64,000 bases of DNA from Oscillospiraceae bacterium (GTDB lineage Bacteria > Bacillota > Clostridia > Oscillospirales > Ruminococcaceae): positions 1 to 64,000 of the forward strand of contig JAJQBX010000025.1 in the NCBI GenBank assembly GCA_021203065.1. The letters are read 5' to 3'. The notes below the pieces were generated by a model that saw nothing but the letters and a program-made list of their open reading frames with translations, was not told the DNA's origin and did no database searches. Shown here one piece after another: positions 25,516 through 34,041 of the stretch. The stretch's first letter is position 1; each line of letters begins with the position of its first letter. The translations under genes and the position numbers were made by a program.

Positions 25516-26382
25516 TCAGTCGATAAACTTCCCCTCCAGCTCCACCTCGGTATCCGCCTTGTAGCAAGACCACTCGCCGGTGTCGAGGTCTTTTTCCATC
25601 CAGAGAACAACGCCGGTGTAACCGTCTTCGGCATCGACGAGATCATGATCATATTCGATGTAGCACTCGGCATAGATTGCCATAAAAGTCCAATTTTCCC
25701 TGATCCAACCGTCATGATTCCAACCACGCTCCGTCACAAGCTCCGTCTCGGTTTTAAGAATTTCGCTCGTTTTGGTGTAATCAATATCGCCGCCGCAGAC
25801 CTCTGATGACAGAATGTAGTCCTCATCTTCAAGAGCTTCGAGAGCTTCAAGAGCCGCTTCTGTGGATTCGAGCTCATACTTGAATTTCGACATATGCCCT
25901 GTGCCTTTTTCGCAGAAAATCCCTTTGAAACCACACTGGTTTGAGTAGTCGTCAACTTGCCACCAACCGTATTCATCCTGCATCATGTGCACATATCTGC
26001 CCTGATAGCCACCGTCCGATGGTGTCAGATCGTTGTCATATTCAACATAGTATTCGACGTAAACTATAACAAAATGCTCATCAAGATATTCATCTGTCAA
26101 GCCATCCATTACAGCCGATTCGCTTCCTTTCAACAGGCCTCGCCGGTATGCGGTTTCCTCCTCATCAATCATCGCACCATAGAATTCAAACAAAAGGACA
26201 TAATCTTTGGTTGCTTCTTCTTCATAGTGCATGATTACCGCTTCTATCGGGTCGGTAGAGGTCACGTTTTCTTCTGCATCGTTTTCATGCGTACTGTCGT
26301 CCGGCATAGCCGATATACAACCGGCAACTATGACTGCGATAACTATCACAATTGCTACAATCCAACCGATTATCTTTTTCAT
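25516..26382 (-). CDS. Lipoprotein with two copies of a 'YIEYDN' domain
   Basis: No known family recognised. The start is taken at the ATG at 26382, one base after the stop of the upstream gene, with GGAGAG before it. The signal peptide MKKIIGWIVAIVIVIAVIVA ends at Cys (GC), a lipobox. Two extracytoplasmic units share a pattern: 'VIVYVEYYVEYDNDLTPSDGGYQGRY' with 'EYGWWQVDDY', and 'MAIYAECYIEYDHDLVDAEDGYTG' with 'TGEWSCYKAD'. A third copy is in the neighbour at 26384. Between the units is an Ala/Glu helix (ESTEAALEALEALEDEDY). It is last in the ECF sigma operon, so envelope sensing or stress protection is possible but unproven. Confidence 0.7.
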   Translation of the reverse strand: MKKIIGWIVAIVIVIAVIVAGCISAMPDDSTHENDAEENVTSTDPIEAVIMHYEEEATKDYVLLFEFYGAMIDEEETAYRRGLLKGSESAVMDGLTDEYLDEHFVIVYVEYYVEYDNDLTPSDGGYQGRYVHMMQDEYGWWQVDDYSNQCGFKGIFCEKGTGHMSKFKYELESTEAALEALEALEDEDYILSSEVCGGDIDYTKTSEILKTETELVTERGWNHDGWIRENWTFMAIYAECYIEYDHDLVDAEDGYTGVVLWMEKDLDTGEWSCYKADTEVELEGKFID

Positions 26383-26383
26383 A

Positions 26384-26917
26384 TCAGCTCTCCGTTTCTG
26401 CACCGTCATAAACGGCACTGTAGTAGGAAATCATGGTGTCATAGATTACCCATGCGCCTGAATCGTCTTCTTCAAGAAAATACCACACGATGTAGTGCCC
26501 GCTTCTTGCGTCGGTCAGGGCATTGTCGTATTCAATATAGTATTCGCCACTGATTACGTAAAAAGTGCTCGGATTCCAACCACGTTCTTTGACTGTGGTT
26601 CTCCAAGTGTCAAGGACTTTCGACTTTTTGAATGGATCCATTTCCACCTCGATAACCTCAAGATCGAGCGTGTAGTCGGCATCGGCAAGATGAGAAAGTG
26701 ATTCTCTGACCGGCTCTAAAGGGTCTTGCTCCTGTCTGTCAACTTCTCTGTTGGCTGAATATACGGTGAACGCACAAACAACAGTCAGAATCACCACTAC
26801 CGCCGCAATGAGCATTCTTCTCATGGTGATGGCACGCCGGCGATTAACATTCATTGCATGAAAGATATATTCATCTTTAATATCATTAAGAGCATAAAAG
26901 ATGTCATTGGCGTCCAT
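26384..26917 (-). CDS. Single-TM protein, possible sigma-operon regulator
   Basis: 177 residues: a cytoplasmic part of about 30 (MDANDIFYALNDIKDEYIFH), basic RRR/RR, one TM (MLIAAVVVILTVVCAFTVYS) and an acidic outer domain. That layout is like membrane anti-sigma factors, and an ECF sigma gene leads this operon, but no zinc-binding anti-sigma motif (HxxxCxxC) is seen. The outer domain ends with 'VISGEYYIEYDNALTDARSG' and 'SGAWVIYD', the same unit that occurs twice in the next gene. AAAGGAAG lies before the ATG at 26917. The next gene starts one base after its stop, so translation is likely coupled. Confidence 0.65.
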   Translation of the reverse strand: MDANDIFYALNDIKDEYIFHAMNVNRRRAITMRRMLIAAVVVILTVVCAFTVYSANREVDRQEQDPLEPVRESLSHLADADYTLDLEVIEVEMDPFKKSKVLDTWRTTVKERGWNPSTFYVISGEYYIEYDNALTDARSGHYIVWYFLEEDDSGAWVIYDTMISYYSAVYDGAETES

Positions 26918-27001
26918 TGGTGAAACTTCCTTTCAGTTGTTTTGATATACAGTGTGTCAGAAAAACGATCTTTATAGTTAGCAATAACATTACAAGAATT
27001 A

Positions 27002-28327
27002 TTAAGACTGAACTTTTGAGTAAAAGCCACAAACTATATTACATCTTCCAAACTGACTTACAGAAACACTAGTATATGATGCAACAGTTTCATATGCAGA
27101 ATTAGTATCAGTTGTATGCGCAGCGATCATAACATCAGATTTTGATCTTGAGCCGGCAGTTCCGGAAACTTTCGTCACAAACATTGCGTGTTCCCACGTA
27201 CTCATGGAAGGTGTTCCTGACCATCTAACGATAAGCACATCTCCGACAGTTGCATTTATAATTCCGTTGTACGTTGTAGTACCATACGGACCCTCTCTAT
27301 CTGCTGAACTATTATTGATAAGATTCGCAAATCCACATACATTGTCCCATGCCCAGTTGTAGTAATACTCTGATGAAGGGTAGTACGAGGAGTATTGATT
27401 ATTACACCAAACATTTGCCGCACTACTTCCAACTAGTGTAGTTGATACAGCTGGAATAGCAGTTTTGCTTGTATTTTTACCTCCCAGTCCTGCTGCTACA
27501 CATTGTGAGGCGAAATTCTGGCAATCCTTCCCAGTATTATATGTGAAAGTGCTATTTGTGCTGTTGTAGTACTTTTCTGCATATGCCACTGCTAATGAGG
27601 CGTCGTATGTCCATTTGTACAAAAGAGTTGAACTTGTTGGTTGTATGCCTTGCTCTGCATACTGTTCTTCATCACTTTCTATCAACAATGTTGCTTCTAT
27701 TATACTCGCTTCCACATCAATCGGCTCGTATACAAACGATTCACTTGTTTCCCATGAATCATCTGTTGTTACACCGACTATTTTCCATTCGCCTTTGCTC
27801 TTGCGAAGAGAGAAAGTGTACTTTCTGCTTCGATAGTTCTCACATTCAAAGTCATTTGTGACATAGTAGGTGTACTTTTCGACGATTGATGCAGTAGCGG
27901 TGTCATCTGTCACGGTGACGGTGAAGCCATCAAATTCAAGACTGTCCTCGGTGATTTCCCAGTCTAAAGCCGGATAAAGTGCGGCTAAGTAGTCGTATTC
28001 GGACTGCCTGTAAGCGAGTTGGCTTGTCATGGTTTCATCGCCAATATTTGCGGTTAATGCTTCATTGGAATATTCTTCAGGACTTCTTACGTATGCTCTT
28101 GATGAAGCGATATATGCTTTGCAGATGTTTTCTATGATGACTTCATCATCGCTCGCTAAGTTTGAACTTCCGCACATTTCAAGATAGTCGTCTTGAGTAT
28201 ACGAAAGTGTGTCAAATCCGTTCGCTAAAGTTCCTGCGTCACCTGATACAGCGTCATCAGCGAAGCAAAATACACTACACACTAACAATATTACTGCTAC
28301 CAACAAGGTTTCTGCTTTTTTCAACAT
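27002..28327 (-). CDS. Secreted amidase-domain protein (Amidase_6-like)
   Basis: 441 residues with a signal peptide (MLKKAETLLVAVILLVCSVF then CFADDA). The middle (about 35-225) is an N-terminal domain with Tyr/Thr/Asp strands. The C-terminal 200 residues match the putative amidase domain common in Firmicutes: YDASLAVAYAEKYYN, then NTGKDCQNFASQCVAAGL with Cys as the likely nucleophile, and later WEHAMFVTKV with the His and VMIAAHTTD. Peptidoglycan or peptide amidase activity is inferred. The start at 28327 has AAAGGATG 9 bases upstream; the ATG at 28336 would overlap it. It lies between the ECF sigma and membrane-protein genes and is AT-richer than the flanks. Confidence 0.8.
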   Translation of the reverse strand: MLKKAETLLVAVILLVCSVFCFADDAVSGDAGTLANGFDTLSYTQDDYLEMCGSSNLASDDEVIIENICKAYIASSRAYVRSPEEYSNEALTANIGDETMTSQLAYRQSEYDYLAALYPALDWEITEDSLEFDGFTVTVTDDTATASIVEKYTYYVTNDFECENYRSRKYTFSLRKSKGEWKIVGVTTDDSWETSESFVYEPIDVEASIIEATLLIESDEEQYAEQGIQPTSSTLLYKWTYDASLAVAYAEKYYNSTNSTFTYNTGKDCQNFASQCVAAGLGGKNTSKTAIPAVSTTLVGSSAANVWCNNQYSSYYPSSEYYYNWAWDNVCGFANLINNSSADREGPYGTTTYNGIINATVGDVLIVRWSGTPSMSTWEHAMFVTKVSGTAGSRSKSDVMIAAHTTDTNSAYETVASYTSVSVSQFGRCNIVCGFYSKVQS

Positions 28328-28406
28328 TATAATCATCCTTTCTAATTGTTACTATTTCCTGTTCCCTTGACTTATGAGCGTTTTAAGCGGTAAATCACCT
28401 CTTATA

Positions 28407-29009
28407 TTATTTTATGTTAGTCGTAAAGTTCTCGTCAGCAAAGTACTCTTTTTTAAGCACTGCTAACAGCTTTTGTCTGGTGCGGAACAGTGTGGTCTTA
28501 ACCTTACTTTCCCCGCACCCGAACATTTTCGCTATGTCCTTGATAGAATCCATATACCAGTACCGCCGCAGGAACATGTCTCGCTCGGTTTCTTTCAGCT
28601 CGCCTAAGAATTTGTTAAGCGTTTCCGTAAGTGCCTTGGCGTCTATCTCCTCTTCAACGGAGGACTTCGACGGCAGGCATTCTGCGAGCTCGTCAAGGAC
28701 AAGGTCTAACTCCCCTCCGCCTCGCTTTTCGGCTCTTTTGTCTCTTCGCTTGTTGAGAGAAATGTGGCGGGTGATTTTTGCCAAGAATGCAGATAAAATA
28801 TTCGGTCTCTCGGGAGGCATGCTGTCCCACGCACGAAGATATGTATCGTTGACCGCCTCCGAGGAGTCCTCAAAGCTGTATAGAATATTGTAGGCGATAG
28901 TCTTGAGATACCCGCCATATTTTCGGTCAGTTTCGCCGATAGCGTTTTCAGAGCGAGCCCAGTATAAATCGATAATAGCATTGTCCTCCAAGCTATCACT
29001 CCCTTTCAC
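28407..29009 (-). CDS. ECF-type RNA polymerase sigma factor
   Basis: 200 residues. Region 2 is seen in 'LYWARSENAIGETDRKYGGY' and 'NILYSFEDSSEAVNDTYLRAW' (the usual DAED-type -10 recognition), and region 4 in 'LKETERDMFLRRYWYMDSIK' with 'KMFGCGESKVKTTLFRTRQK' as the -35 helix-turn-helix. Sequence and length differ from the two paralogues at 56 and 58 kb, but the upstream promoter is alike. It starts an operon with the amidase and two membrane-anchored proteins and presumably directs its expression. No classical anti-sigma gene follows directly. Confidence 0.9.
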   Translation of the reverse strand: MKGSDSLEDNAIIDLYWARSENAIGETDRKYGGYLKTIAYNILYSFEDSSEAVNDTYLRAWDSMPPERPNILSAFLAKITRHISLNKRRDKRAEKRGGGELDLVLDELAECLPSKSSVEEEIDAKALTETLNKFLGELKETERDMFLRRYWYMDSIKDIAKMFGCGESKVKTTLFRTRQKLLAVLKKEYFADENFTTNIK

Positions 29010-29015
29010 TTATAT

Positions 29016-29043
29016 AGACACGGTTTTTGTGCCGCTCGTTACA
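29016..29043 (-). promoter_or_regulatory. Predicted ECF promoter (sigma at 28407)
   Basis: On the minus strand TGTAAC, 16 bp, GTGTCT, then TATATAAGTGAA. The same spacing and hexamers occur before the other two ECF genes (56845-56872 and 59278-59305). Confidence 0.55.
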
Positions 29044-29082
29044 TTTATTTTACTATAATTTTTGGGAGGGTGCAAGCCCATC

Positions 29083-29306
29083 GCCGCCTCCCTTTGGTCG
29101 GCGGACCCCTCCACCACCGCACTCCGTGCGGCGGTCCCCCTCCCCTTAACAGGGGAGGCAATAGCATCCTGATACAGGAACTTATGGGAGGAGAAGTTAT
29201 GGCTCCCCTGTCAAGGGGAGCTGTCGCCGCAGGCGACTGAGGGGTGCTATTTTCGGTGAAGCCGAAAATAGCAAGTTTGGCGTTAGCCAAACTTTAATTA
29301 CGCATT
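29083..29306. repeat. Hairpin repeat family R1, copy c (composite)
   Basis: Fills the 357-bp gap between the ECF sigma and DUF6062 genes. Contains module B (GGTCGG..CCCCTCCACCACCGC, CCGTGCGG, CCTCCCCTTA..AGGGGAGG), a spacer, module A (GGCTCCCCT/AGGGGAGC, CGCCGCAGGCG, ACTGAGGGGT), two more hairpins (GCTATTTTCGG/CCGAAAATAGC; AAGTTTGGC/GCCAAACTT) and an R3-type TAATTACGCATTG end. Confidence 0.85.
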
Positions 29307-29333
29307 GATTTTCTCTTCAAAATCCTCTATAAT
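29305..29333 (+). promoter_or_regulatory. Sigma-A promoter of the DUF6062-ogg-tmcAL operon
   Basis: TTGATT (29305-29310), 17 bp, TATAAT (29328-29333). The -35 hexamer begins in the last bases of the R1/R3 repeat copy. Confidence 0.65.
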
Positions 29334-29366
29334 ATAATCATAAAACCTACGAAAAGAGGATTCGCC

Positions 29367-30056
29367 ATGCGAGAAAGCATATTAACCATACCGATAAATG
29401 AAATATTCGAGCCGAAGTGCGGGTGTCCTATCTGCACCATGCGGGAGATGCTCGAGAAGAGAACTATTGAATACATAATGGGTGCGGCGATGATGGAGCC
29501 GGACGTCAGAATCGAGACCAACCGCCTTGGCTTCTGCCGGGAGCACTATAACATGATGCTTAAGCAGAAGAACCGCCTCTCGCTCGCCCTCATGCTCCAG
29601 ACGCATCTTGAGACCATCAATCACGAGGTCTTCGAGAAGAAAGGGCTCTTTTCCTCTAACTCAAAAAAGAGCAAAGCCATCAGCGAGTATGACAGCTCCT
29701 GCTTCGTCTGCTCAAAAGTGGATTGGGCGATGGAACGGCTTATGGTGACCGTTTTCGACATGTACGAAAACTCCGAGGACTTCCGCAAGCTTTTCTCGGA
29801 GCAGCCCTATATCTGCATGCGTGACTGCGAGCTTCTTATCTCAAAAGCCCAGAGCGACCTTAACAAGAAGTATCAGTCGATGTTTATTTCCACCTGCATC
29901 GACCTCGCCGGGAAGTACTGCGGGGAGCTCTATGACGACGTTTCCCACTACTGCTCAATGTACGACTACCGCAATTCCGGACCGGACGCCGACTGGGGCA
30001 ACTCCCGCGATTCGATTGAGAGGGCGATTAAGTTCTTGACGGGAAAGGATGCGTAA
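29367..30056 (+). CDS. DUF6062 family protein, cysteine-rich
   Basis: 229 residues, function unknown. The N-terminus MRESILTIPINEIFEPKCGC with CPIC, then 'LGFCREHYNMML' and later 'SCFVCSKVDWAMERL' and 'YICMRDCELL', is characteristic of the DUF6062 family of Clostridia. The paired Cys and the CxEH motifs suggest metal (zinc or Fe-S) binding, which is inference. Soluble, no signal peptide. The ATG at 29367 follows GAGGATT. It leads a run of genes (ogg, tmcAL, GNAT) with short or no gaps, hinting at a link to nucleic-acid maintenance, though this layout may be incidental. Confidence 0.85.
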   Translation: MRESILTIPINEIFEPKCGCPICTMREMLEKRTIEYIMGAAMMEPDVRIETNRLGFCREHYNMMLKQKNRLSLALMLQTHLETINHEVFEKKGLFSSNSKKSKAISEYDSSCFVCSKVDWAMERLMVTVFDMYENSEDFRKLFSEQPYICMRDCELLISKAQSDLNKKYQSMFISTCIDLAGKYCGELYDDVSHYCSMYDYRNSGPDADWGNSRDSIERAIKFLTGKDA

Positions 30057-30102
30057 AATGTACAATGTACAATGTACACCGTACAAGTGTACGGCGTACA
30101 AT
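30057..30102. repeat. TGTACAAT repeat (family R2) inside the ogg start
   Basis: Units ATGTACAATGTACAATGTAC, then CCGTACAAGTGTACGG (imperfect palindrome), then CGTACAATG. It lies between DUF6062 and the conserved start of the glycosylase and is in frame with it. Confidence 0.75.
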
Positions 30103-30885
30103 GATAATGGCGGAGTGCTCGTCAAAGTCGACCACCTGAATTTAGCGAAAACCCTTGATTGCGGACAGGCTTTCCGGTGGGAGTGCATAGGTGAGGGGAG
30201 ATACCATGGCTATTACGTCAACCGTGAGCTCTACATATCTGAGACTGACGATGGGATTCTCTTTGAGAACATCACCGAAGACGAGTTCAGAAGCGTCTGG
30301 TACGACTATTTTGACTTGGGGACGGATTGGGGAGAGATAAGGGCACGATTGAGCCAAGACCCGACCCTGAAGCTCGCCTGCGAGAAGTGCGAGGGCTTAA
30401 GAATCCTCCGGCAGGACCCGTGGGAGGGGCTTATAGCGTTCATAATCTCGCAGAATAATAATATCCCGAGAATCAAGAGCATACTTGCAAGACTCGTCGA
30501 GCACTTCGGCGGCTTCCCGACAGCGGAAGAGCTGGCTTCAGAAACGGTTGAAAGCCTTCAGTTTCTTCATTCCGGCTATCGTGCCCGGTATCTTATTGAC
30601 GCCGGAAAGATGGTTTCAAGCGGTGAAATCTCCCTTGAAGCCTGCCGCAAGATGAGCTATTCCGACGCCAAAAAGGAGCTCATGCGGATATGCGGCGTTG
30701 GCAGTAAAGTAGCCGACTGCACACTTCTTTATGGGCTCGGCTTTATGGAGGCTTTCCCGGTTGATGTCTGGATTAAGAGGGCAGTTGCGAAGTACTACCC
30801 GGATGGACTCCCAGAGTGCACCAAGGGCATCGAGGGGATAGCGCAGTTATTTTTGTTTGACTATATCAGGAGTGAGGAAACGTGA
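30058..30885 (+). CDS. ogg: 8-oxoguanine DNA glycosylase/AP lyase (OGG1-like)
   Basis: HhH-GPD base-excision enzyme that removes oxidised guanine. The N-terminal OGG domain reads LAKTLDCGQAFRWE, and the catalytic domain LRQDPWEGLIAFIISQNNNI with the catalytic Lys expected in RICGVGSKVADC (helix-hairpin-helix GVGSKVAD) and the Asp in FPVDVWIKRAV. The frame is open from 30049. The ATG at 30058 has GGGAAAGGA eight bases upstream, but its first 17 codons are the R2 repeat. A GTG at 30115 would give the usual N-terminus, without a well-spaced ribosome site. Its stop overlaps the tmcAL GTG by 4 bp. Confidence 0.92.
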   Translation: MYNVQCTPYKCTAYNDNGGVLVKVDHLNLAKTLDCGQAFRWECIGEGRYHGYYVNRELYISETDDGILFENITEDEFRSVWYDYFDLGTDWGEIRARLSQDPTLKLACEKCEGLRILRQDPWEGLIAFIISQNNNIPRIKSILARLVEHFGGFPTAEELASETVESLQFLHSGYRARYLIDAGKMVSSGEISLEACRKMSYSDAKKELMRICGVGSKVADCTLLYGLGFMEAFPVDVWIKRAVAKYYPDGLPECTKGIEGIAQLFLFDYIRSEET

Positions 30886-31961
30886 AAACAGCGGGAATTA
30901 TCGCCGAATACAACCCGTTTCACAACGGGCACATCCGCCATATCAGGGCAACCCGTGAGGCGGGCTATGACCGGATAATCGCCGTGATGAGCGGAAATGT
31001 CGTCCAGCGTGGCGATGTCGCCGTCTGCGACATGGGCTTCCGTGCAAGAACTGCCGTCGCAAATGGCGTTGATCTTGTTCTGGAGCTTCCCGTGCCCTAT
31101 TCTCTTTCGAGTGCCGAGGACTTCGCCCGGGCAGGTGTCAGTATTCTTTCACGTTTCGGCTGTGTGGATGCGCTTTCTTTCGGCTCAGAATGTGGGGACG
31201 TTGGGCGTCTCCAAGCCTGCGCTGACGCTATTGACAATATAAATCCCTCTGAAATCAAGGCTCTTATGTCGGATGGGCTTACCTATCCGCAAGCGACTGC
31301 AAGGCTTATCGGCGATGACATACTGAGCGGCGCAAATAATACTTTGGCAATAGAATATATCCGAAAGCTTAAGGGGACAGGCATTCTGCCTTTCACCGTT
31401 CAGAGAAACATCTCGCATGATAGTTCCGAAATAGCCGACACTGTTTCGGCGATGAAGCTTCGGGAAATGCTCAGAGCAGGCGAGGATATTTCGCACTTCG
31501 TTCCCGAAGTCCCAGAAGAGCTCTCTTTCATAGAAAATGCTGAAAAGCTTATCCTGAGCCTTGCGGCATTTCAGGACTCAGACAACCCAAGAATCAAAAA
31601 ATACGCCATGCAGGCGTCAAGCCTCAGTGAGCTTTACGATATGGTGAAGACGAAAAACGTCACCCACGCCAGAGTTCGCCGTGAAGTCTTGCAAGCTGCT
31701 TTAGGCATCAGAAGTGGCGAAACGGCAATCGAGCCGCCGTATGCGAGAATCTTGGCGGCAAACCAGACCGGCATCGAAATCTTAGGTGAAATCAAGAAGT
31801 CAGGCACTATACCAGTTTCGACTTCGCTTATGGAGCTTTCAAAGATTTCTGAACGCAAAGCAGAGCTGACCGAAAGAGCTTCAAAGCTATGGCACTTCGC
31901 AAGAGCAGAGCAGGGGAGCTATCGCTCCGAATTTTCGAGGGAGTTTAAAATATCGACATGA
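30882..31961 (+). CDS. tmcAL: tRNA(Met) cytidine acetate ligase
   Basis: Nucleotidyltransferase-fold enzyme that uses ATP and acetate to form N4-acetylcytidine at the wobble position of elongator tRNA-Met. The N-terminus GIIAEYNPFHNGHIRHI has the HxGH ATP-binding motif; FGSECGDVGRL and 'SGANNTLAIEYIRKL' are also typical. It is 359 residues; many homologues are nearer 400, so the C-terminal domain looks short, but the end is not visibly broken. GTG start overlapping the ogg stop (GTGA), which implies coupled translation. Acetate kinase is encoded 0.6 kb downstream, perhaps by chance. Confidence 0.9.
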   Translation: MKTAGIIAEYNPFHNGHIRHIRATREAGYDRIIAVMSGNVVQRGDVAVCDMGFRARTAVANGVDLVLELPVPYSLSSAEDFARAGVSILSRFGCVDALSFGSECGDVGRLQACADAIDNINPSEIKALMSDGLTYPQATARLIGDDILSGANNTLAIEYIRKLKGTGILPFTVQRNISHDSSEIADTVSAMKLREMLRAGEDISHFVPEVPEELSFIENAEKLILSLAAFQDSDNPRIKKYAMQASSLSELYDMVKTKNVTHARVRREVLQAALGIRSGETAIEPPYARILAANQTGIEILGEIKKSGTIPVSTSLMELSKISERKAELTERASKLWHFARAEQGSYRSEFSREFKIST

Positions 31962-32446
31962 ACCAAAGACTGAGACTTGAATATCTCACGCCTGAGAATA
32001 TAGATAGGGTGAAAGCCATCCATCGTGAGGACATCAGCGAGGACTGGGTTGACGATATTGACACGATAATGGAGTACACTCAGTACGGTCTGGAGCACGG
32101 TTGCGTCGGGCACACCTATGCAATTGTATGGGACAACCAGTATATCGGCGTGATTCTTCTGGGCGAGGCTATACCGTGGGAGACCGACCCGCCGGAAATG
32201 AGCGAGCAGCCCTTCTACAGGCTTATGAACTTCATCATCGACAACCGCTACCGCAATCTCGGCATCGGCGGTTATGTCCTTGAGACGGTAATCAAGGCTA
32301 TTTATGATGAATACGGCGTCCGACCGATTGCCCTCGGAGTTCACGAGGACAACTTGGGTGCGGCTCGCTTCTATGAGCGGCACGGGTTCAGGAAAACGGA
32401 GTATCGGGAAGATGATGACTGCTATTTTATCCGATATGAAAAATAA
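31958..32446 (+). CDS. GNAT-family N-acetyltransferase
   Basis: 162 residues. Acetyl-CoA loop NRYRNLGIGGYVLETVIKAI (R-x-x-G-I-G) and C-terminal NLGAARFYERHGFRKTEYRE are typical of GNAT enzymes. The substrate is unknown; the general shape resembles spermidine/aminoglycoside-type small-molecule acetyltransferases. It overlaps the tmcAL stop by 4 bp (ATGA), so it is the last gene of the ogg-tmcAL operon. It is not close in sequence to the GNAT at 15383. Confidence 0.88.
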   Translation: MNQRLRLEYLTPENIDRVKAIHREDISEDWVDDIDTIMEYTQYGLEHGCVGHTYAIVWDNQYIGVILLGEAIPWETDPPEMSEQPFYRLMNFIIDNRYRNLGIGGYVLETVIKAIYDEYGVRPIALGVHEDNLGAARFYERHGFRKTEYREDDDCYFIRYEK

Positions 32447-32467
32447 CTGCGAAATCCGCACTTTCTC

Positions 32468-32496
32468 TTGATTTTTCCCGCCTCATATTGTATAAT
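32468..32496 (+). promoter_or_regulatory. Sigma-A promoter of ackA
   Basis: TTGATT (32468-32473), 17 bp, TATAAT (32491-32496), 41 bp before the ackA ATG. Confidence 0.7.
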
Positions 32497-32536
32497 TTTT
32501 ATGGAAATAATACTTCAAACCGAAAGGAAGTTATTT

Positions 32537-33745
32537 ATGAATTTAGTATTGGTAGTAAATGCGGGAAGCTCATCTCTTAAGTATCAGCTTCTCAATATGG
32601 ACGATGAATCGGTTCTGGCAAAGGGCAACTGCGACAGAATCGGTATTGATGGGCATCTTTCGCACAAAGTCCCATCAAAGGGCGTTGAGCTGAGCGAGGA
32701 TTGCAGCTTCCCCACCCACACTGAGGCTTTCGAGAAGCTTGTTGAGGTTCTCACCTCCGGCGAGGGCAAGGTCATCGACTCGATGAGCGAAATTTCGGCT
32801 GTCGGACACAGAGTCGTTCACGGCGGCGAGCTCTATAAGGAGACCACCCTTGTTACAGATAAGGTCATCGAGGACATCGACGCTCTGTCTGAACTCGCAC
32901 CGGTTCACAATCACCCGAACGCACTGGCTCTCAGAGCCTGCAAGAATGTTTTAGCTCCCGGCACTCCGCAGGTAGCAGTTTTCGACACCGCTTTCCATCA
33001 GACAATGCCGCCGAAGGCTTTCATGTTCGGTCTGCCGTATGAGGACTATAAGAACTATCAGGTGAGAAAATACGGCTTCCACGGCACTTCTCACAGATTC
33101 GTAACCAAGGCTCTGGCTGAGGCTATGGGCAAGCCGATGAGTGAACTCAAGATAGTTTCCTGCCACCTTGGAAACGGCTCATCGATCACCGCTGTTGACG
33201 GCGGCAAGTCTGTTGACACCACCATGGGCTTCACGCCCCTCGACGGTCTTCTTATGGGAACTCGTTGCGGAAGCGTCGACCCGTCGGCTGTCACCTATGT
33301 CATGGAGAAGCACGGCTTCTCAGCTCACGAGATGAGCGAGTATATGAACAAGAAGTCCGGATTCCTCGGAATGAGCGGAGTTGGCTCTGACAACCGTGAA
33401 GTATGTGCCGCAGCTGCAGAGGGCAACGAAAGAGCACAGATTACTCTTGACATTCTCACCTATCAGATCAAGAAGTACATCGGCTCATATGCTGCCGCAA
33501 TGAACGGTCTTGACGCAATTCTCTTCACCGGCGGTATCGGCGAGAATTCGAGCGAGGTAAGAGGCGGCGTTTGCAAGGATATGAGCTTCATGGGAATCGA
33601 AATTGACGAAGAGCTCAATAACCACACCCGTGGCAAGCTTGTAAAGATTTCGACTGAGAGCTCTAAGGTTCAGGTCTGGATAGTTCCCACCAACGAGGAG
33701 CTTCTTATCGCCCGTGACACCCTTGCAGTAGTTGAGGGCAAATAA
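32537..33745 (+). CDS. ackA: Acetate kinase
   Basis: Converts acetyl phosphate and ADP to acetate and ATP, a main energy step in fermenting Clostridia. 402 residues, full length. Signature VLVVNAGSSSLKYQL is at the N-terminus; VGHRVVHGG, FDTAFHQTMP, YGFHGTSH and the ATPase-superfamily ILFTGGIGENS follow. The ATG at 32537 has AAAGGAAG upstream; the longer frame from 32468 starts inside the promoter. The partner pta is not in this window. A DUF1294 gene begins 2 bp after the stop. Confidence 0.97.
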   Translation: MNLVLVVNAGSSSLKYQLLNMDDESVLAKGNCDRIGIDGHLSHKVPSKGVELSEDCSFPTHTEAFEKLVEVLTSGEGKVIDSMSEISAVGHRVVHGGELYKETTLVTDKVIEDIDALSELAPVHNHPNALALRACKNVLAPGTPQVAVFDTAFHQTMPPKAFMFGLPYEDYKNYQVRKYGFHGTSHRFVTKALAEAMGKPMSELKIVSCHLGNGSSITAVDGGKSVDTTMGFTPLDGLLMGTRCGSVDPSAVTYVMEKHGFSAHEMSEYMNKKSGFLGMSGVGSDNREVCAAAAEGNERAQITLDILTYQIKKYIGSYAAAMNGLDAILFTGGIGENSSEVRGGVCKDMSFMGIEIDEELNNHTRGKLVKISTESSKVQVWIVPTNEELLIARDTLAVVEGK

Positions 33746-33747
33746 TC

Positions 33748-34041
33748 ATGATTTATGAGGGCTTTTTCGTCTGGTTATACGCTGTGTATCTTCTTTTTAT
33801 GAGCTTCGTCACTTTCGTCATGTATGGCGTCGACAAGCGTCGGGCTAAGAGGGGACAGTGGCGCATCAGCGAAAAAGCTCTCCTCACTTTAGGCTTCATC
33901 GGCGGAGCGGCAGGAGCCATCCTCGGCATGCACCTCTTCCGCCACAAGACGAAGCACTGGTATTTCTGGGCGATAAACATAGTTGCAATTATTTTGCAAC
34001 TAGCTATACTGGCATTGGCAGTTGCTACGCAACTGCGCTGA
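33748..34041 (+). CDS. DUF1294 membrane protein
   Basis: 97 residues, three or so TM helices. The family pattern is clear: YGVDKRRAKRGQWRISEKAL, then LGFIGGAAGAILGMHLFRHK and TKHWYFW. Function is unknown; fused versions exist with cold-shock domains in other bacteria. It begins 2 bp after ackA and is probably co-transcribed. The final codons run into repeat copy d, so the natural C-terminus may have been changed by repeat insertion. Confidence 0.87.
   Translation: MIYEGFFVWLYAVYLLFMSFVTFVMYGVDKRRAKRGQWRISEKALLTLGFIGGAAGAILGMHLFRHKTKHWYFWAINIVAIILQLAILALAVATQLR

Noticed and set aside
29045-29290. Antisense 81-aa Pro-rich frame in the gap before DUF6062
   Set aside because: It is a translation of repeat R1 copy c, which recurs in unrelated frames elsewhere.
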